This document shows, piece by piece, positions 44,413 through 57,159 of a stretch of 64,000 bases of DNA (positions are counted from its first letter, which is position 1; each line of letters opens with the position of its first letter). Below the pieces are notes generated by a model that was not told the DNA's origin, did not search any database, and was given only the letters and a program-made list of their open reading frames with translations. The stretch is from Bombyx mori. Its lineage: Eukaryota; Arthropoda; Insecta; Lepidoptera; Bombycidae. The position numbers were made by a program, and so were the translations under genes. The DNA is taken from assembly GCF_030269925.1 (NCBI RefSeq), contig NC_085121.1, positions 5,969,501-6,033,500 on the forward strand. The letters are read 5' to 3'.

Positions 44413-45100
44413 AACTTTTTAAATCACGTACGTCCTTTTCAATACAATCAGATATATTCGATGTTCGAATTTTTCAACGTTTTCTAAAATAATACGATTT
44501 CGATTATTATTATTATTATTATTATTATTATGTATTACTATTAGGAATGATAACAAAAAAATATGCTCTTAATTGAACCAAATCTGAAGATAGACCCAAT
44601 ATCACGAGCCAACACATTAAAATTTTTTCTATGAATATTAATTGGTTTTATTTATTGAAGTTTGAAAATTTAACTGCCTTCATAAATTATAATATCAAAT
44701 ATGGATGCATAGAAAAGTAGAGCGCGATGTAGACGTATCTTGAAGATGTAGCTTTTGTTTTCACGGAATGAGTTGTATTTTACCTTAGAGATAAGGAAGT
44801 AATCTGCGACAGTGTCTTGTCACGTACGATGTTTGCATTGTGATAAAAATTTTGCTGAATATGGTGAATAATGCTAAGCTGTTCAAATATTTGGGTGGCT
44901 GTGTTTTTGTATCAGACAGTTCTGAAAGCGAATTATTTCGGTCCGCTAATATTTATAACATAAATAATACGAGCGGTCTCCAATTTTATATTAAATACGT
45001 TTAAATGGGCTTAGGAATTGCGTATTTTCGAATTGAAGGCGGAGAAAATAATACGAGGAAAAGCGGTGTTAAATGTTTTTATTATATTATTCAATAAATA
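44413..45100. other. Convergent 3' flanks of Nup54 and the GLIS-like gene
   Basis: The 3' untranslated regions of both genes face each other here over about 690 bp. An (ATT)n microsatellite lies at 44503-44531. On the minus strand AATAAA occurs about 20-25 bp after the GLIS-like stop codon. No further gene is seen. Confidence 0.5.
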
Positions 45101-46587
45101 TTAGCTTTTGGTGCTTAAATCTAAAGGTAAGTCTGGCCGTCTGACTACTTCTTCGATCGGCGCGCGTTCAATAGGTTTAGCGCAGATAAGATTCAAAGGC
45201 ATTTCATCAATAGATCTATATCTTTTAGGGTTTTCCTCGATATTGGTCATGGAGACGTCTAGACGAGGCTGCTCCTCGTACGTAAATACTTTCTCGTTAA
45301 TGCTCCGCCTCAACACAGGAAAGTTTACGTTCGAGTAGTAAGTTCTATACGCGTGCTCGTACATTTGCGTGTACTCGATGTAGGACATCTCGTTTGATGG
45401 GACTCGTACAGGATAGATCTGCTCGATAGGGCGGAGGTACGTAAATTGATCGACTGGATATGAAATTTGTTGAGGGATTAGTGAGTCCGCCACTAGTGGC
45501 TTGTAAGGTACCGTCGGTGACATGCTAGGTGTGCAGTTGATGCACGTTACTGGCGACATCGGCTCGCTCATCACGCTCTCTTTGGGCGAAGTGATGGGAC
45601 TACGTGAGTCCGATTCTTGTTTGGCAATCTGTTCGGCTGTGTAGTGCTTGTACGTTTTGACGTGTTTCCTTAAACTGGACGGATCTGTGTAACGTTTGTT
45701 GCATCCAGGTACTTTGCAGCAATAAGGCTTCTCCACCGCATGTGTCCGCGTGTGCTTGAAACGGTCGCTCGAATTAGAATAGGCTTTACCGCAACCCTGC
45801 AGATAGAACAGAAAGTTAATTTTAAAGTACCATAACAGATGAAGAACACTTAAAAGAAAAAAAAAAATGGTCTTGACATTCAAACGTATTTACCTCATAT
45901 GGACACACGTAGGGCTTTTCTCCGGAATGTGAACGGAGATGAATTTTCAAGTTTTCAGCTCTGGAAAAGCTTTTATTGCACTGGTTGCATGTGTGCGGAC
46001 GCTCGTTTGTATGTGTTCGCACGTGGACTAGCATTTTGTATCTGTTGATAAGATAATTAGGAAATTAGCGATCATTTTTAACATTGACAATTTACGAACG
46101 TGTGCGTAACGCATTTTGCATCGTACAAACCTTGCATTGAAACCTCTCTGAGGTCTGCTGCATCCTCTCCAGCCGCAGTAGAAGAGTCCGTCTGTGTGTG
46201 CGATTGCGTGCGTGCGTGCGATGTGTGCGGAGAGTCTCGCGACACTCAAGCACCTCGCACCACACCCGTGCCAACCGCAAACACCTTCCGCCTTTTCGGC
46301 GGTCTCTCCGTTGGTCTCGTACGACCGCTCGGGGGATGACCCACCCGACGAATCCTCATCTTCTACCTGGTGGCGAAATAACATTTTGTTAGTACTTCAA
46401 GTACTTAATGAAACACGCAGGTCCTATGATCACGGTTTACGATAAAGACCAAACGTACTTGTGGAGGCATAGGCGCTAAAGGCACGGGCCTCGCGAAGTA
46501 TGGCGCGAAACGCTCGGCGGGCATCCATCGTGGGATCCTGCATCCGTCGCCGCGTATGTCTGATCTCCATTGAGGAAACACCAACAT
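45101..46587 (-). CDS. GLIS-type C2H2 zinc-finger transcription factor (sugarbabe/lame duck/GLIS2-like)
   Basis: Four coding exons: 46459-46587, 46131-46366, 45894-46041 and 45101-45796. Sites are GT-AG, phases fit, and the product is 402 residues. Five C2H2 fingers lie at about residues 73-96, 107-132, 140-160, 168-190 and 198-222. The first two have the degenerate CxxxxC spacing, and the fourth and fifth ([40 protein letters not shown] with HVKTYKH) are the Gli/Zic/Glis DNA-contact fingers. Finger 5 spacing and the [11 protein letters not shown] block point to the GLIS/sugarbabe/lame duck branch. The far C-terminus PLDLSTKS is a CtBP-binding type motif, implying corepressor recruitment. The start chosen is the first ATG of the exon. 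A 3' splice-like CTTTTGTGACAG-type site precedes it on the minus strand, so non-coding or further coding 5' exons may exist. Confidence 0.88.
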
Positions 46588-46639
46588 GTTCGCAATTATA
46601 CTGATGAACTGTCACAAAACAAATACTGGTTGTGGTCAC

Positions 46640-47660
46640 GGCGCGGTCGCCGCGGACAATGATGGCGAGAGCGTGCGCCGCGTACTTATAAAACGTCTCG
46701 AAGTGACAACGCGCTGATAAGAGGACGAGTCCCCCGCGAACACACTGTCTGCCTTTTCATAACATTTCCTACCAAATTTACAAAGTTGCTGGTTACATTT
46801 CAATTTACGTTTAGTTATTTACCAACGTTTCAAAGTTTTCAATAAAAACAAACGGTCTGTTGGATAAGCGAATTCAGAGTAGTCGTGTGGTGTAATGTTA
46901 GTAGCGTTATCGGTAGCCGCCTGCTGCGGCCGATGTCCAGTTTATACCGGTCTGATGATAGACCACAGTTCAATAGGTGACTGATATCGCGATGTCGGAG
47001 CGAGTCGACCCCTTACTGGTTCTTATTTACGAACATCGTATTTCTTACGATTAAAAATATGTATTCTTGTACAAAGTGCACTATTTAAACATCTTGTTAC
47101 TTGAGTAGATCCATTTCATCTGTTTTAGTAATGAAAAATACATATTTCGGTATTTTAATGTCACAACTGTATTTAAAAGGAATGTTGTAATTAACAAAAT
47201 ATTCCATTTAATGTTTGTAGAAAGTAATATTTATGAAATAATGTGTATCTAGGATTTTTTTAGAAACAGCAAATATTTGTGTTGAACAAATAAATGACGA
47301 GAAACAAGATTTTATTATAATTTTATTATCAGATATCGTTTTTCATGAGATGTCATTATTTAAGAACTAAATATTAGCGAATAATGAATACATTGTTTCA
47401 ATAAGCCATCTGCATACGTTACTATATTTATTGCTTTCGAAGGCACCATAAGATCCTTATTTTGATGTGTTTCATTGTGGCTGAGGAGTATAAACCGCTG
47501 CCGTCAGGTGAAAATTGTTCAAACCTCGTTGGAAAAAGAACAAGGTTAAGATATGTTGTGAAAAGGAGTTTGTGGATTACAAAGGATGGTACAGGCAAAA
47601 ATGATCTCTGGAAATACTTGACGGACCGTTTGCCCTACCGAATAGACAACTGTTGTGTTA
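46640..47660. promoter_or_regulatory. 5' flank of the GLIS-like gene
   Basis: The part at 46640-46760 is GC-rich (GGCGCGGTCGCCGCGGACAA) against an AT-rich background, and 46900-47000 has GATA-like GATAAG sites. It could be a promoter of the minus-strand gene. No gene was identified; the plus-strand ORF at 47462-47782 has no recognisable feature. Confidence 0.35.
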
Positions 47661-47665
47661 TATTT

Positions 47666-48084
47666 TCTTTTATTGCCCTTGTAGGCAGACGAGCATACGG
47701 ACCACTTGATGGTGAGTGGTTACCGTCGCACATGGACTTCAGCGATGCTAGGGGCAGAGGCAAGCCGCTGCCTACCGCTTAATACTCTCCACAAGCCTCG
47801 TATGAAGAAGGACATGTCATAGCGCTCGGGAAACACCGTGGAAGGGAGCTCATTCCATAGCCGGATGGTTCGTGGTAAAAAAGATCTCTGGAAACGCACT
47901 GTGGATGACCGCAGTGGCTCCAGGTAGTATGGATGAACTCTACTCCTGTGGCGGGCGGTGCGATGGTAAAAACGAGATGTCGGTATCATCTCGAACAATT
48001 CCTCAGAGCACTCCCCATGGAACAAACGGTTCAAAATACAGAGGGAACCGGAGTCCCTCCGCAGACCCAGAGGTTCCAAACGAT
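47666..48084 (-). mobile_element. CR1/Jockey-like LINE 3' end
   Basis: Minus-strand peptide MEPLGLRRDSGSLCILNRLF through RTIRLWNELPSTVFPERYDM to GRQRL matches the last ~115 residues of the 443-residue LINE ORF at 53.6-54.9 kb. 5'-truncated, no TSD recognised. Confidence 0.82.
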
Positions 48085-50920
48085 ACTTACTACTTACTTC
48101 GAGTTTCTCTCAAAAGGCGAGAACAACAATCTACATTTTCAGGAGTGGCTCCTTGTACACAACCTTCCTCATTGGTATGAAGTTTCCGTGGACTAAATAC
48201 TACTTATGTGAGATTAATAATGTAACTATTTGACGACTCAACCCTTCGACTGTTACCAAAAAGATTTCATTTTGTGGGAAAAGCTTTATAAAATTTTCGA
48301 TGGATTGGATTGGGATCTCTAGTCCAACATACCAATTGTTTTCTTCGATGTCCCTTGTAACCGTTTACGGGGTATATCAGGCCGGCTATAGGAATATCTA
48401 CAGATCCTGTTTTGCTTTAAGACGAAACTTTATTTTGCTTAACATAGGTGATGAATTAGACTCTTCCGTAATGCTACCGTAATGTCCGACGTTGCTTCGT
48501 CTCTGACAATTTTTAGGTACCTATTCAACATTAAAGCTGTATCTACTAAATGCCCAATCAAGACTTGTTAAGCTATCCTTCCTGTTAAGTGAGATTTAAA
48601 ATTGGTCATAGTTACATGCTTGCCTACGCTTATAATTAGGCCCCACCGTTGCTCTGCCCCTTCTTAATACTAAGTGCTGCTGTGGTTACCTGTCCCTGCC
48701 AACGCCATCGAAGAAAGATTTATCTTTGTTGGATAGTGCAGAGTAGATCGTAAACTCTTGGATGTTATTGAGAATAAAAAGCCTCTCATTAAGATAGCAA
48801 AATATGGACACCATGATGGGCCGCCGCCTGTCTTGAGAATGAGGGTGATGTGTTGCTCTCGGGCCAAAACGAAAAACTCAAGGTACAAATAAGGCGGTGG
48901 TAATAATTTCTGCGAGTGCAAATATAACAATTAGGGAGAAGATGAGGAAGTTAGGTAAAAAAATAAAGATACTATTACCACTGACGGGACATGAAAAATG
49001 AGTAGTAAGTAGATCGAGGTCAGACACGTCTATCTTACGAACAACATTCGGACCGATTATCGAGAATTGATACCATATAATCCCCTTTAAATTTGGTTAG
49101 CGTTATTGGATGGAGAAGTACAACGTTAAAGTTATGATGTAATCATTCTTGTTGAGACGTCGGCGAGCTTAGACAGATCTGACTAAATGATAACTATCAG
49201 ATATGTGTTAGGACTTAGGAAAAAATTACCTGCAGACGATGCGTGAATTGTACTTTGGATATGTCGTGCTATTCTTATCTAATCACGTGGAATCGTCTAC
49301 CGATTTCCGGGCTCACTAGATGTTACAACTTTGGCGTGAAAACTTTGTGTTTTACGTTGCTTATCTTGCGAGTGAAGGAAACTGAATAACTGCGGAAAAA
49401 TCAAATATCACTCACGTCTTGTGAAATTTCCCTTTAAGATGTGTTAATAGGAATTAGAAGTTAAATTTTATCAACATCCGAATGTGTGCGGATTTAACAT
49501 TTTACGGTAATTACGTTGTTGTAAAATCTTATTTCTTCGTTAAATGTTAATGTGATATGATATAATATACGTAATTTGTTAATTTTATATACTATATACA
49601 AATGGGTGCAGTTTTTTTATTGAGCCAGCTCAACTACGGATCAAAATGACTGGATGCTTCATATTTCATTAATCGTTCAATCTACATGACAAAGCGTATA
49701 ACATCACCTATTTAAAAACAAGAGTAAATATACTGCAGAATTATGCGTCATTGGATTACTTTGTTCGTCGAACCAGTGTGGGTAATTGTGTTATCAGCTG
49801 GGAGTGTTGTAGTGCGTGTACACACACGTCTGTGTTTGTGACGGAGCGTCGTCGGCCCCCTGCGGCCGGCTGGCGGCGCGTGCGTCGGTTTCAGCCGGTT
49901 CTCTTATCATAGTGTTGACTGTTGTTGTCTCGTACCTACTATCTATGTTCACTTTATGAAGGACTCAATAAAATATGACACGTTTCTGGTTTTATGATTG
50001 ATTTAATGATGACGCAATGACGTGAGTTCATCAGATACTTTCAGCTTTGTTCTAAATCAGGACTTTTCATGGGACACGCACGCAAGCACGTCTAATTAGA
50101 AACGCAAAACTATATGCAACGATTTCAAATACAAACTTTCCATAAATTCGGAATATGAAAATAATCAAATTAAAAGACCGATTGTTTTGAGATACCTACA
50201 AAATAAAATTATAAAAAATGTGTATACTTTTTTGTGCAAAAATAAATAAATAAAGCTAAGTTATGAAACAGACTATAGTTGGTTAGTTTATATTTACTAT
50301 AAGGTACATATATTTATTCTACTTAATAAAACTTTAAGTACAATGAAGTGTTTTTTAATGTAAAAGGAATATATTATTTAGTTTTGAGGCATTCGTTAGG
50401 TACCCTATCCTCATGTTCAGAAAAAGTTTCTTTAAATTCCATTAATTAAATTTCACGTTGGAAATAGAACTTTGAAAAAATTGCTGGTTATTTATACCTC
50501 ATAATTGTAAAAAGAAGTAAATATTCATGTTGAATACGATATGTCATTTAACAAAAAAATGCTGACTAACATTTATTTCAAATAAATGTAAAAATAATAA
50601 AAAATATTATAAACTTGTAACAGCATAAAGGTTATATGAAAATACTTATTTTTTTAAAAGTTGATCCATAATAGCTTGTTCGCTGGGTATCAGTAGTAGT
50701 TAGTGTGGACAAGCGAATCTATCGGTGCTTTCCCGTTATAACCGGTTACTGGTTATCAAAACATTACATGTGTTTCATCACATGATCGAAAGACGGATTT
50801 TTATTTAGAATATAAAATGAATAACAAAATAATTAACCAATAACTTAAATAATGCAATTTTAACCGATTCAATTGCAACGTCAGTTTGTCTTGATGATTG
50901 ATGCTCGTGGCTTCTATCAT
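48085..50920. other. Intergenic DNA with one GC-rich patch
   Basis: No protein-coding feature was supported. At 49800-49910 a GC-rich patch (GTCGGCCCCCTGCGGCCGGC) stands out and might be a regulatory region or remote promoter of the minus-strand GLIS-like gene. The rest is AT-rich. Confidence 0.35.
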
Positions 50921-50927
50921 GTATAAT

Positions 50928-51366
50928 TTTTTTTTTTTTATATTGCTTAGATGGATGGACGAGCTCACAGCCCACCTGGTGTTAAGTGGTTACTGGAGCC
51001 CATGGACATCTACAACGTAAATGCGCCACCCACCTCGAGATACAAGTTCTAAGGTCTCAGTATAGTTACAACGGCTACCCCACCCTTCGAACCGAAACGC
51101 ATTACTGCTTCACGGCAGAAATAGGCGGGGCGGTGGTACCTACCCGTGCGGACTTCCAAGAGGTCCTACCACCAGTGATTACGATAATTTTGCGGGTTTG
51201 ATTTTTATTACACGATGTTATTCCTTCACCGTGGAAATCAATCGTGAACATTTGTTGAGTACGTATTTCATTAGAAAAATTTATACTCGCCTGCGGGATT
51301 CGAACACCGGTGCATCGCTACATACGAATGCACCGGACGTCTTATCCTTTAGGCCACAACGACTTC
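50928..51366 (-). mobile_element. tRNA-derived SINE (Bm1-like), full length
   Basis: The reverse of the family runs from the T-run and ATTGCTTAGATGGATGGACG to the tRNA-like head (plus-strand GCCTGCGGGATTCGAACACC, GACGTCTTATCCTTTAGGCC). The head keeps B-box GGTGTTCGAATCCC, so RNA polymerase III promoter elements look intact. Confidence 0.85.
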
Positions 51367-51730
51367 AAAATCTATCGTATTGTATTTCTATTATATTTGA
51401 TCGCTTCAGAGTTTGGGTGGCAAATAATGGACAGTCGTTCCTTGATATTAAGCTTCTTAAGTATGAAATCGTTGAAGCGATGTGATATACTAAAGTATCT
51501 ACTAATAAATTTAAAAAGCATCTTATTCATGTAATTTATTGTGGGTACTTCCATTTTATATTTATAAAAACAATATTTTTGTATCTGTATATGAGCCTAT
51601 GAGCTCAAGGCTTGTTGTGGGTACCAATACCCTAAATACTATAGTGTATCAAGACAGCGGTGCCTGTCAATGCGGGATTTCAACCATAAGAAGTTAGGTT
51701 GAAAAGGAACGAAGATACTGCTACTACAGT

Positions 51731-51978
51731 TTACTGGTGGTAGGACCTCTTGTGAGTTCGCGCGGGTGGGTACCACCACTCTGCCTATTTCTGCCGTGAA
51801 GCAGTAATGCGTTTCGGTTTGAAAGGTGGGGTAGCCGTTGTAACTATACTTGAGACCTTAGAACTTATACCTCAAGATGGGTGGCGCATTTACGTTGTGG
51901 ATGTCAATGGGCTCCAGTAACCACTTAACACCAGGTGGGCTGTGAGCTCGTCCACCCATCTAAGCAATAAAAAAAAAT
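51731..51978 (+). mobile_element. tRNA-derived SINE, 5'-truncated
   Basis: Body from GGTAGGACCTCTTGTGAGTT to CACCCATCTAAGCAATAAAA, plus orientation. Confidence 0.82.
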
Positions 51979-52735
51979 ACAGAAGGATAACTGCAAAGTA
52001 AGAGCAGCGGCATATCTCTATAATAACCAGACATACGAGTTTTATTGAGATTAGCAAGACAACGCATTCCGTAGCTCTGATAATATTCTCTACTGTCATT
52101 CTGTTTAGAAACATTCTTCATATACATGTACAAATACAGGGTGTATGCGATAATTTAATGTTTAATGTGGTTCTAATTTAGCGATTTGGGACACGAATCT
52201 TGAAAATTTTGTAATGGTCCGTCTATACCCGATCATTTTCGATAACCTGTACAAATGTTCGAAGAGTTATTCTGTTGCAGAATAACTCCAAGGACTGGTC
52301 TATTTAGTTCTCTACGACACACTGAAGGGCGCTGAAGATAGGGTCTCCCATATAAACTTTCGAAGAAATACAAGACTAAATCATTGTGTATTTTCAGTGG
52401 GACTCACGTGTCAACATGTGCGGCGATATTTATCCATAAGACAACGCAACTCTAGTTATTTTCTGTCAACGGTTATCATTAAATACCGACATTAATGTCT
52501 TGTGGATAGATTAAAGCTTATATACCTACGTGGGTAGGCTACAATGTGCAAAAGGAGAAGGGAAAGGGTTCATACAAACCACAAGAGGGTAGCTAAAAGA
52601 GACTTCCAATGCATCTTACGTGTACGCGTGAGCGGGTGTTATCAGAGAACAAAGCCTCGGCTCATAGCTCATTGAATGCCATCTGACCAACACCAGCTAT
52701 TCTGAAAACTGTTGCATCGTGTAGTCAAATGCTCA

Positions 52736-52738
<3 letters not shown>

Positions 52739-52798
<60 letters not shown>

Positions 52799-52868
52799 AA
52801 GAGTGAGAGAGAGAGAGAGAGAGGGAAGGAGAGAGAGAGGGAGAGACAGAGAAGGAGAGAGAGAGAGA
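52739..52868. repeat. (GA)n microsatellite
   Basis: About 130 bp of GA dinucleotides with a few interruptions. It abuts the 3' end of the minus-strand LINE fragment that follows and may have grown from its tail. Confidence 0.95.
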
Positions 52869-53423
52869 ATACACTTTATTGCACATCAAAACACAATTTA
52901 CATTCAAAAAACAGTAAAAAAGCAGATACATTTGTACAATAGGCGGTCTTATCGCTAAAAACGATCTCTTCCAGACAACCGTTTAATTTACAGAAATTCT
53001 AGAAGATATAAAAATATAGCAGGTATGTTGCGGTGTACCATAGACAATACATACTAATATACTTACACACATATAATAAATCAACAGTATGGAAATGATA
53101 AATGATAATGATGCAACAAACAGCATTAAGCAGATAAGTAGTGTTCCTTCACCATTCTTTTAAAACAGTTTAAAGTTGGAGCACTTCTCACTGCATCCGG
53201 CAGAGCATTCTATAATCGAACCGCCTGGACGGTGAATGAATTGTCAAAGAATGATGATGAATGCGCCGGCATTTTCACTCTCAGGCTATCCGATGATCTC
53301 AGGGAAAAATTATGCATATCACCTAGGAACTCGAAACGTTCTTTGAGATATATGGGGGGTTAAAGAGAGTACAATATAGTAATGAAAGGACATGAATATT
53401 GCGGCGAAGGCGAATTGGTAACC

Positions 53424-53467
53424 ACTTGAGTTTAGTGCGAAATTCAGATTTCGCACTAAACTCAAGT
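53424..53467. repeat. 20-bp perfect inverted repeat at the LINE 5' junction
   Basis: Arms 53424-53443 and 53448-53467 are exact reverse complements around TCAG. The left arm is host LINE sequence (the FRTKLK codons in reverse); the right arm is the first sequence of the inserted LINE copy. Confidence 0.85.
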
Positions 53468-54988
53468 TAGTCTCTTATTGCGCTAACAGGGTTCCGTCTT
53501 CATGGAAGACTGCCCACGTCCACCCTATCCCCAAGAAGGGTGACCGGTCGGACCCATCGAGCTATAGGCCTATCGCGATAACTTCCTTGCTTTCCAAGGT
53601 GATGGAGCGAATAATTAATATACAACTCCTGAAGTATCTGGAGGATCGCCAGCTGATCAGTGACCGACAGTACGGTTTCCGTCACGGTCGCTCAGCTGGC
53701 GATCTTCTTGTATACCTTACTCACAGGTGGGCTGAAGCCTTGGAGAGCAAGGGCGAGGCTCTTGCTGTGAGCCTTGATATCGCGAAGGCCTTCGACAGGG
53801 TCTGGCATAGGGCACTTCTGTCGAAGCTACCATCTTACGGAATCCCCGAGGGTCTCTGCAAGTGGATCGCTAGCTTTTTGGATGGGCGGAGCATCACGGT
53901 CGTTGTAGACGGTGACTGTTCTGATACCATGACCATTAACGCTGGCGTTCCACAAGGTTCGGTGCTCTCCCCCACGCTTTTCATCCTGTATATCAATGAC
54001 ATGCTGTCTATTGATGGCATGCATTGCTATGCGGATGACAGCACGGGGGATGCGCGATATATCGGCCATCAGAGTCTCTCTCGGAGCGTGGTGCAAGAGA
54101 GACGATCAAAACTTGTGTCTGAAGTGGAGAACTCTCTGGGGCGAGTCTCCGAATGGGGTGAATTGAACTTGGTTCAATTCAACCCGATAAAGACACAAGT
54201 TTGCGCGTTCACTGCGAAGAAGGACCCCTTTGTCATGGCGCCGCAATTCCAAGGAGTATCCCTGCAACCTTCCGAGAGTATCGGGATACTTGGGGTCGAC
54301 ATTTCGAGCGATGTCCAGTTTCGGAGTCATTTGGAAGGCAAAGCCAAGTTGGCGTCCAAAATGCTGGGAGTCCTCAACAGAGCGAAGCGGTACTTCACGC
54401 CTGGACAAAGACTTTTGCTTTATAAAGCACAAGTCCGGCCTCGCGTGGAGTACTGCTCCCATCTCTGGGCTGGGGCTCCCAAATACCAGCTTCTTCCATT
54501 TGACTCCATACAGAGGAGGGCCGTTCGGATTGTCGATAATCCCATTCTCTCGGATCGTTTGGAGCCTCTGGGTCTGCGGAGGGACTTCGGTTCCCTCTGT
54601 ATTTTGTACCGTATGTTCCATGGGGAGTGCTCTGAGGAATTGTTCGAGATGATACCAGCATCTCGTTTTTACCATCGCACCGCCCGCCACCGGAGTAGAG
54701 TTCATCCATACTACCTGGAGCCACTGCGATCATCCACAGTGCGTTTCCAGAGGTCTTTTTTGCCACGTACCATCCGGCTATGGAATGAGCTCCCCTCCAC
54801 GGTGTTTCCCGAGCGCTATGACATGTCCTTCTTCAAACGAGGCTTGTGGAGAGTATTAAGCGGTAGGCAGCGGCTTGGCTCTGCCCCTGGCATTGCTGAA
54901 GTCCATGGGCGACGGTAACCACTCACCATCAGGTGGGCCGTATGCCCGTCTGCCTACAAAGGCAATAAAAAAAAAAAAAAAAAAAAAG
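53448..54988 (+). mobile_element. CR1/Jockey-like LINE, longest copy, 5'-truncated
   Basis: The ORF is open from about 53470. From Met 53587 it gives 443 residues to 54918. Reverse transcriptase motifs in order: PIPKKGDRSDPSSYRPIAI (before the Met), QYGFRHGRSAGDLL, SLDIAKAFDRVW (motif A, about 62-73), AGVPQGSVLSPTLFILYIND (motif B, 119-138) and CYADDSTG (motif C, 147-154). The usual LINE tail domain follows (GVLNRAKRYFTPGQRLLLYK, VEYCSHLWAGAPKYQLLPFD). The 3' end carries a poly(A) run to 54988. The endonuclease and N-terminal part are missing. No stop codon breaks the remaining frame, so it is a young insertion. Shorter copies of it occur across the window. Confidence 0.88.
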
Positions 54989-55146
54989 ATACCTACATGA
55001 TCATATTTCCGTAACCCAAATATGAACCTTATGCAGAAATTTTGTAGCCGCTCAAGTTTATCAAATTGTGTTTCGGTTAGATCCGGATAGCTGGAATCGG
55101 CGTAGTCAAGAATTGGAAGAAGTAAAGACTTCAAATTAATCATTGA

Positions 55147-56330
55147 GAGAAAATGTACATATGTTAATGGCTCTCTAAGGAGTCACCCTGTATATGAAGC
55201 TACTTAAAATTTATGAGAATGAAATCGTGGACAGTTTTGAAAGTCATAGACTAACAGAGATCTCGGCGTAAAACTTATAGTGATAATATTAAGTGTTAGT
55301 AGATAAGGCACTTTTATCCTTAGTCTGTCCACGCGACATTCACAAAGTGTCACGTGCCGCATGCGTGGTTATTTAGTACGAGTAATCATGCGTTTTCCGC
55401 AAGACTTTGCCAAGCATTACGTTGAATTGCTTTGTAAAACCTTTAATATTTAAACTTATATGGCCGGCATTTCGCAGTATTAACGTTCTGTTTTAACATC
55501 TTAGCTTGTTGGAAAGTAACGTCTTGTCACTTTATGATTTAAAACGGCTTGGTGTGTTTGTACGAAATCTTTCTTAGAAGTTCGCATTGCACAAATAAGT
55601 TATTTACAAACCGTTAATTTAAGTATTTAACGCGTGTGTTACCCGACTGCCGAAGGAGGGTATTGTATTTCGAACGTATGTGTAATTTTAATTCTTTGGT
55701 ACGGTCTTAGAGCCTTTAATTTATTAACTGATTACAACATAGCATTCATCATTCGTATGGTATTTAGTACCTCTTAAGGTAGATTCGTCGCATTTGTGAG
55801 AGTTACGTAGAGTATTTTATTTCAAATGGTGTCCACACAAACAAACTCAAGGTAATCAAATAGCTATAATGCACAAAACAAATACTAGATTTATATTATT
55901 ATGTATTATAGTATCAATATTACCAAAACTGTAGTAAAGTTATTTGCATAGTACAAGGAAAGAAATTAAATATTTTTGTGTAATATAAGCGTTCCCCCAG
56001 TGCATTTGGTTTTATCAAATAATGTACATGTTGACACGTTAAACTCAGTATAATAAATAATATGTTAAGCCCTGGATGATGGAAATATTAAGTATTAATT
56101 TTTACAGCAGTTTAAAATTATTCTTGTCATTTTTATGATCCTTTATCGAAATGTCTGTTCCTGATGAAATCCTTTTTTCAATATCGACCTTTTTTATCCT
56201 TGTTTCGAAGGTTCATGCTCACCTTTGTTCAAAAAAGTAAGTGAGCTTTTTTAAAATCTGGTAATTGTAATGGTACTTGTTAAATGGCCGAATGGTTACT
56301 TTTTTATATTTTTTAATTTTATATTTGAGA
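55147..56330. other. Intergenic AT-rich DNA
   Basis: No coding sequence or repeat terminus was recognised. Confidence 0.35.
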
Positions 56331-56334
56331 GGTT

Positions 56335-56650
56335 ACTGTTGGCCCGGAGGCGTTTCCAGTTTTACCAGAGCAGGTGGGCGAGCAAAGGCTCAGGCAGGAG
56401 GGGTGGGATTTGCTGACAGCTACCCGAGCGCCACCAAAGAAGACCTAACAACCCAAGAGTAATTGCTTCGCGAATGAATACTCCCGGATCGGAATCGCGA
56501 CCCGCTGAGAAGATCTGGCGAGAAACTCAGCGGGCTGATCTTTAGGTTAGGTTGCACGTCGAACTCGGCAGAATTCGACGACAATTACCGGGGTCTCTAC
56601 TCCTAGTGTTAGAGCTAAAGGTGTCTAATGCAAGGGTTGTTGGATCTGGT
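56335..56650 (-). mobile_element. SINE-like repeat, family C, reverse copy
   Basis: Reverse of the 34055-34400 family: CTGACAGCTACCCGAGCGCC, GGCGAGAAACTCAGCGGGCT, GTGTTAGAGCTAAAGGTGTC. Confidence 0.65.
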
Positions 56651-57159
56651 GGATCCGTAAGGCTTATTGCTGTCGGACTATAGTATGCTTTTAATTATTT
56701 CCTGAGGAAGTGGTGTTCTACATTGTTATTGAAGGCTTCTCTATTCTACCATTTTTTATTGTAAGAGTGTGTAGGACATTGTTGTGTGTGAATAATGGTT
56801 GCCAACTTAATAATTAAATTCTTCTGAAGTACGCCATATAAAAAGCACTGAATAGTATTGTTTCAATATGCCGTATTGTGTGCATCTGACATCCATATCC
56901 CTACAAGAATTGTTGAAAATATAATAATAAATTCAAAATGACTGTGATCGGAATGGATTAGCTTCTTTAAAACAAGCAATTAAAAATAAAGATCCTATTT
57001 GAACATTAATTTATAACACGTAGTCTTAATATTCGCAGACCGATTTTTTCATGCTCAGGTCAAGCCACAAGTAAACGATTTTCCGGATGTGATTGGTAAA
57101 GCTACTACTAGAAATCAATAATACCAGCTCTATGTATTTACGGTTACTTTAATTAAATT

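Larger units (their letters stand above)
52869..55146 (-). mobile_element. Second LINE family fragment, split by the CR1/Jockey-like LINE
   Basis: Minus-strand coding pieces: LLPILDYADSSYPDLTETQF, KLERLQNFCIRFIFGLRKYD (54989-55143), then after the insertion EFRTKLKWLPIRLRRNIHVL and, frameshifted, SLRVKMPAHSSSFFDNSFTV with NALPDAVRSAPTLNCFKRMV (53150-53440). This is the C-terminal end of a non-LTR ORF2 of another family than the inserted LINE. The outer part 52869-53150 is its 3' untranslated region. Confidence 0.72.

Noticed and set aside
51230..51366. tRNA gene candidate (A and B boxes, minus strand)
   Set aside because: The boxes belong to the head of a SINE; no complete cloverleaf with acceptor stem was seen.
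52712..52942. Arg/Glu dipeptide ORF (and Leu/Ser on the other strand)
   Set aside because: Translation of the (GA)n microsatellite.
54106..54705. 199-residue minus-strand ORF
   Set aside because: Antisense of the LINE reverse transcriptase ORF, which carries the real motifs on the plus strand.
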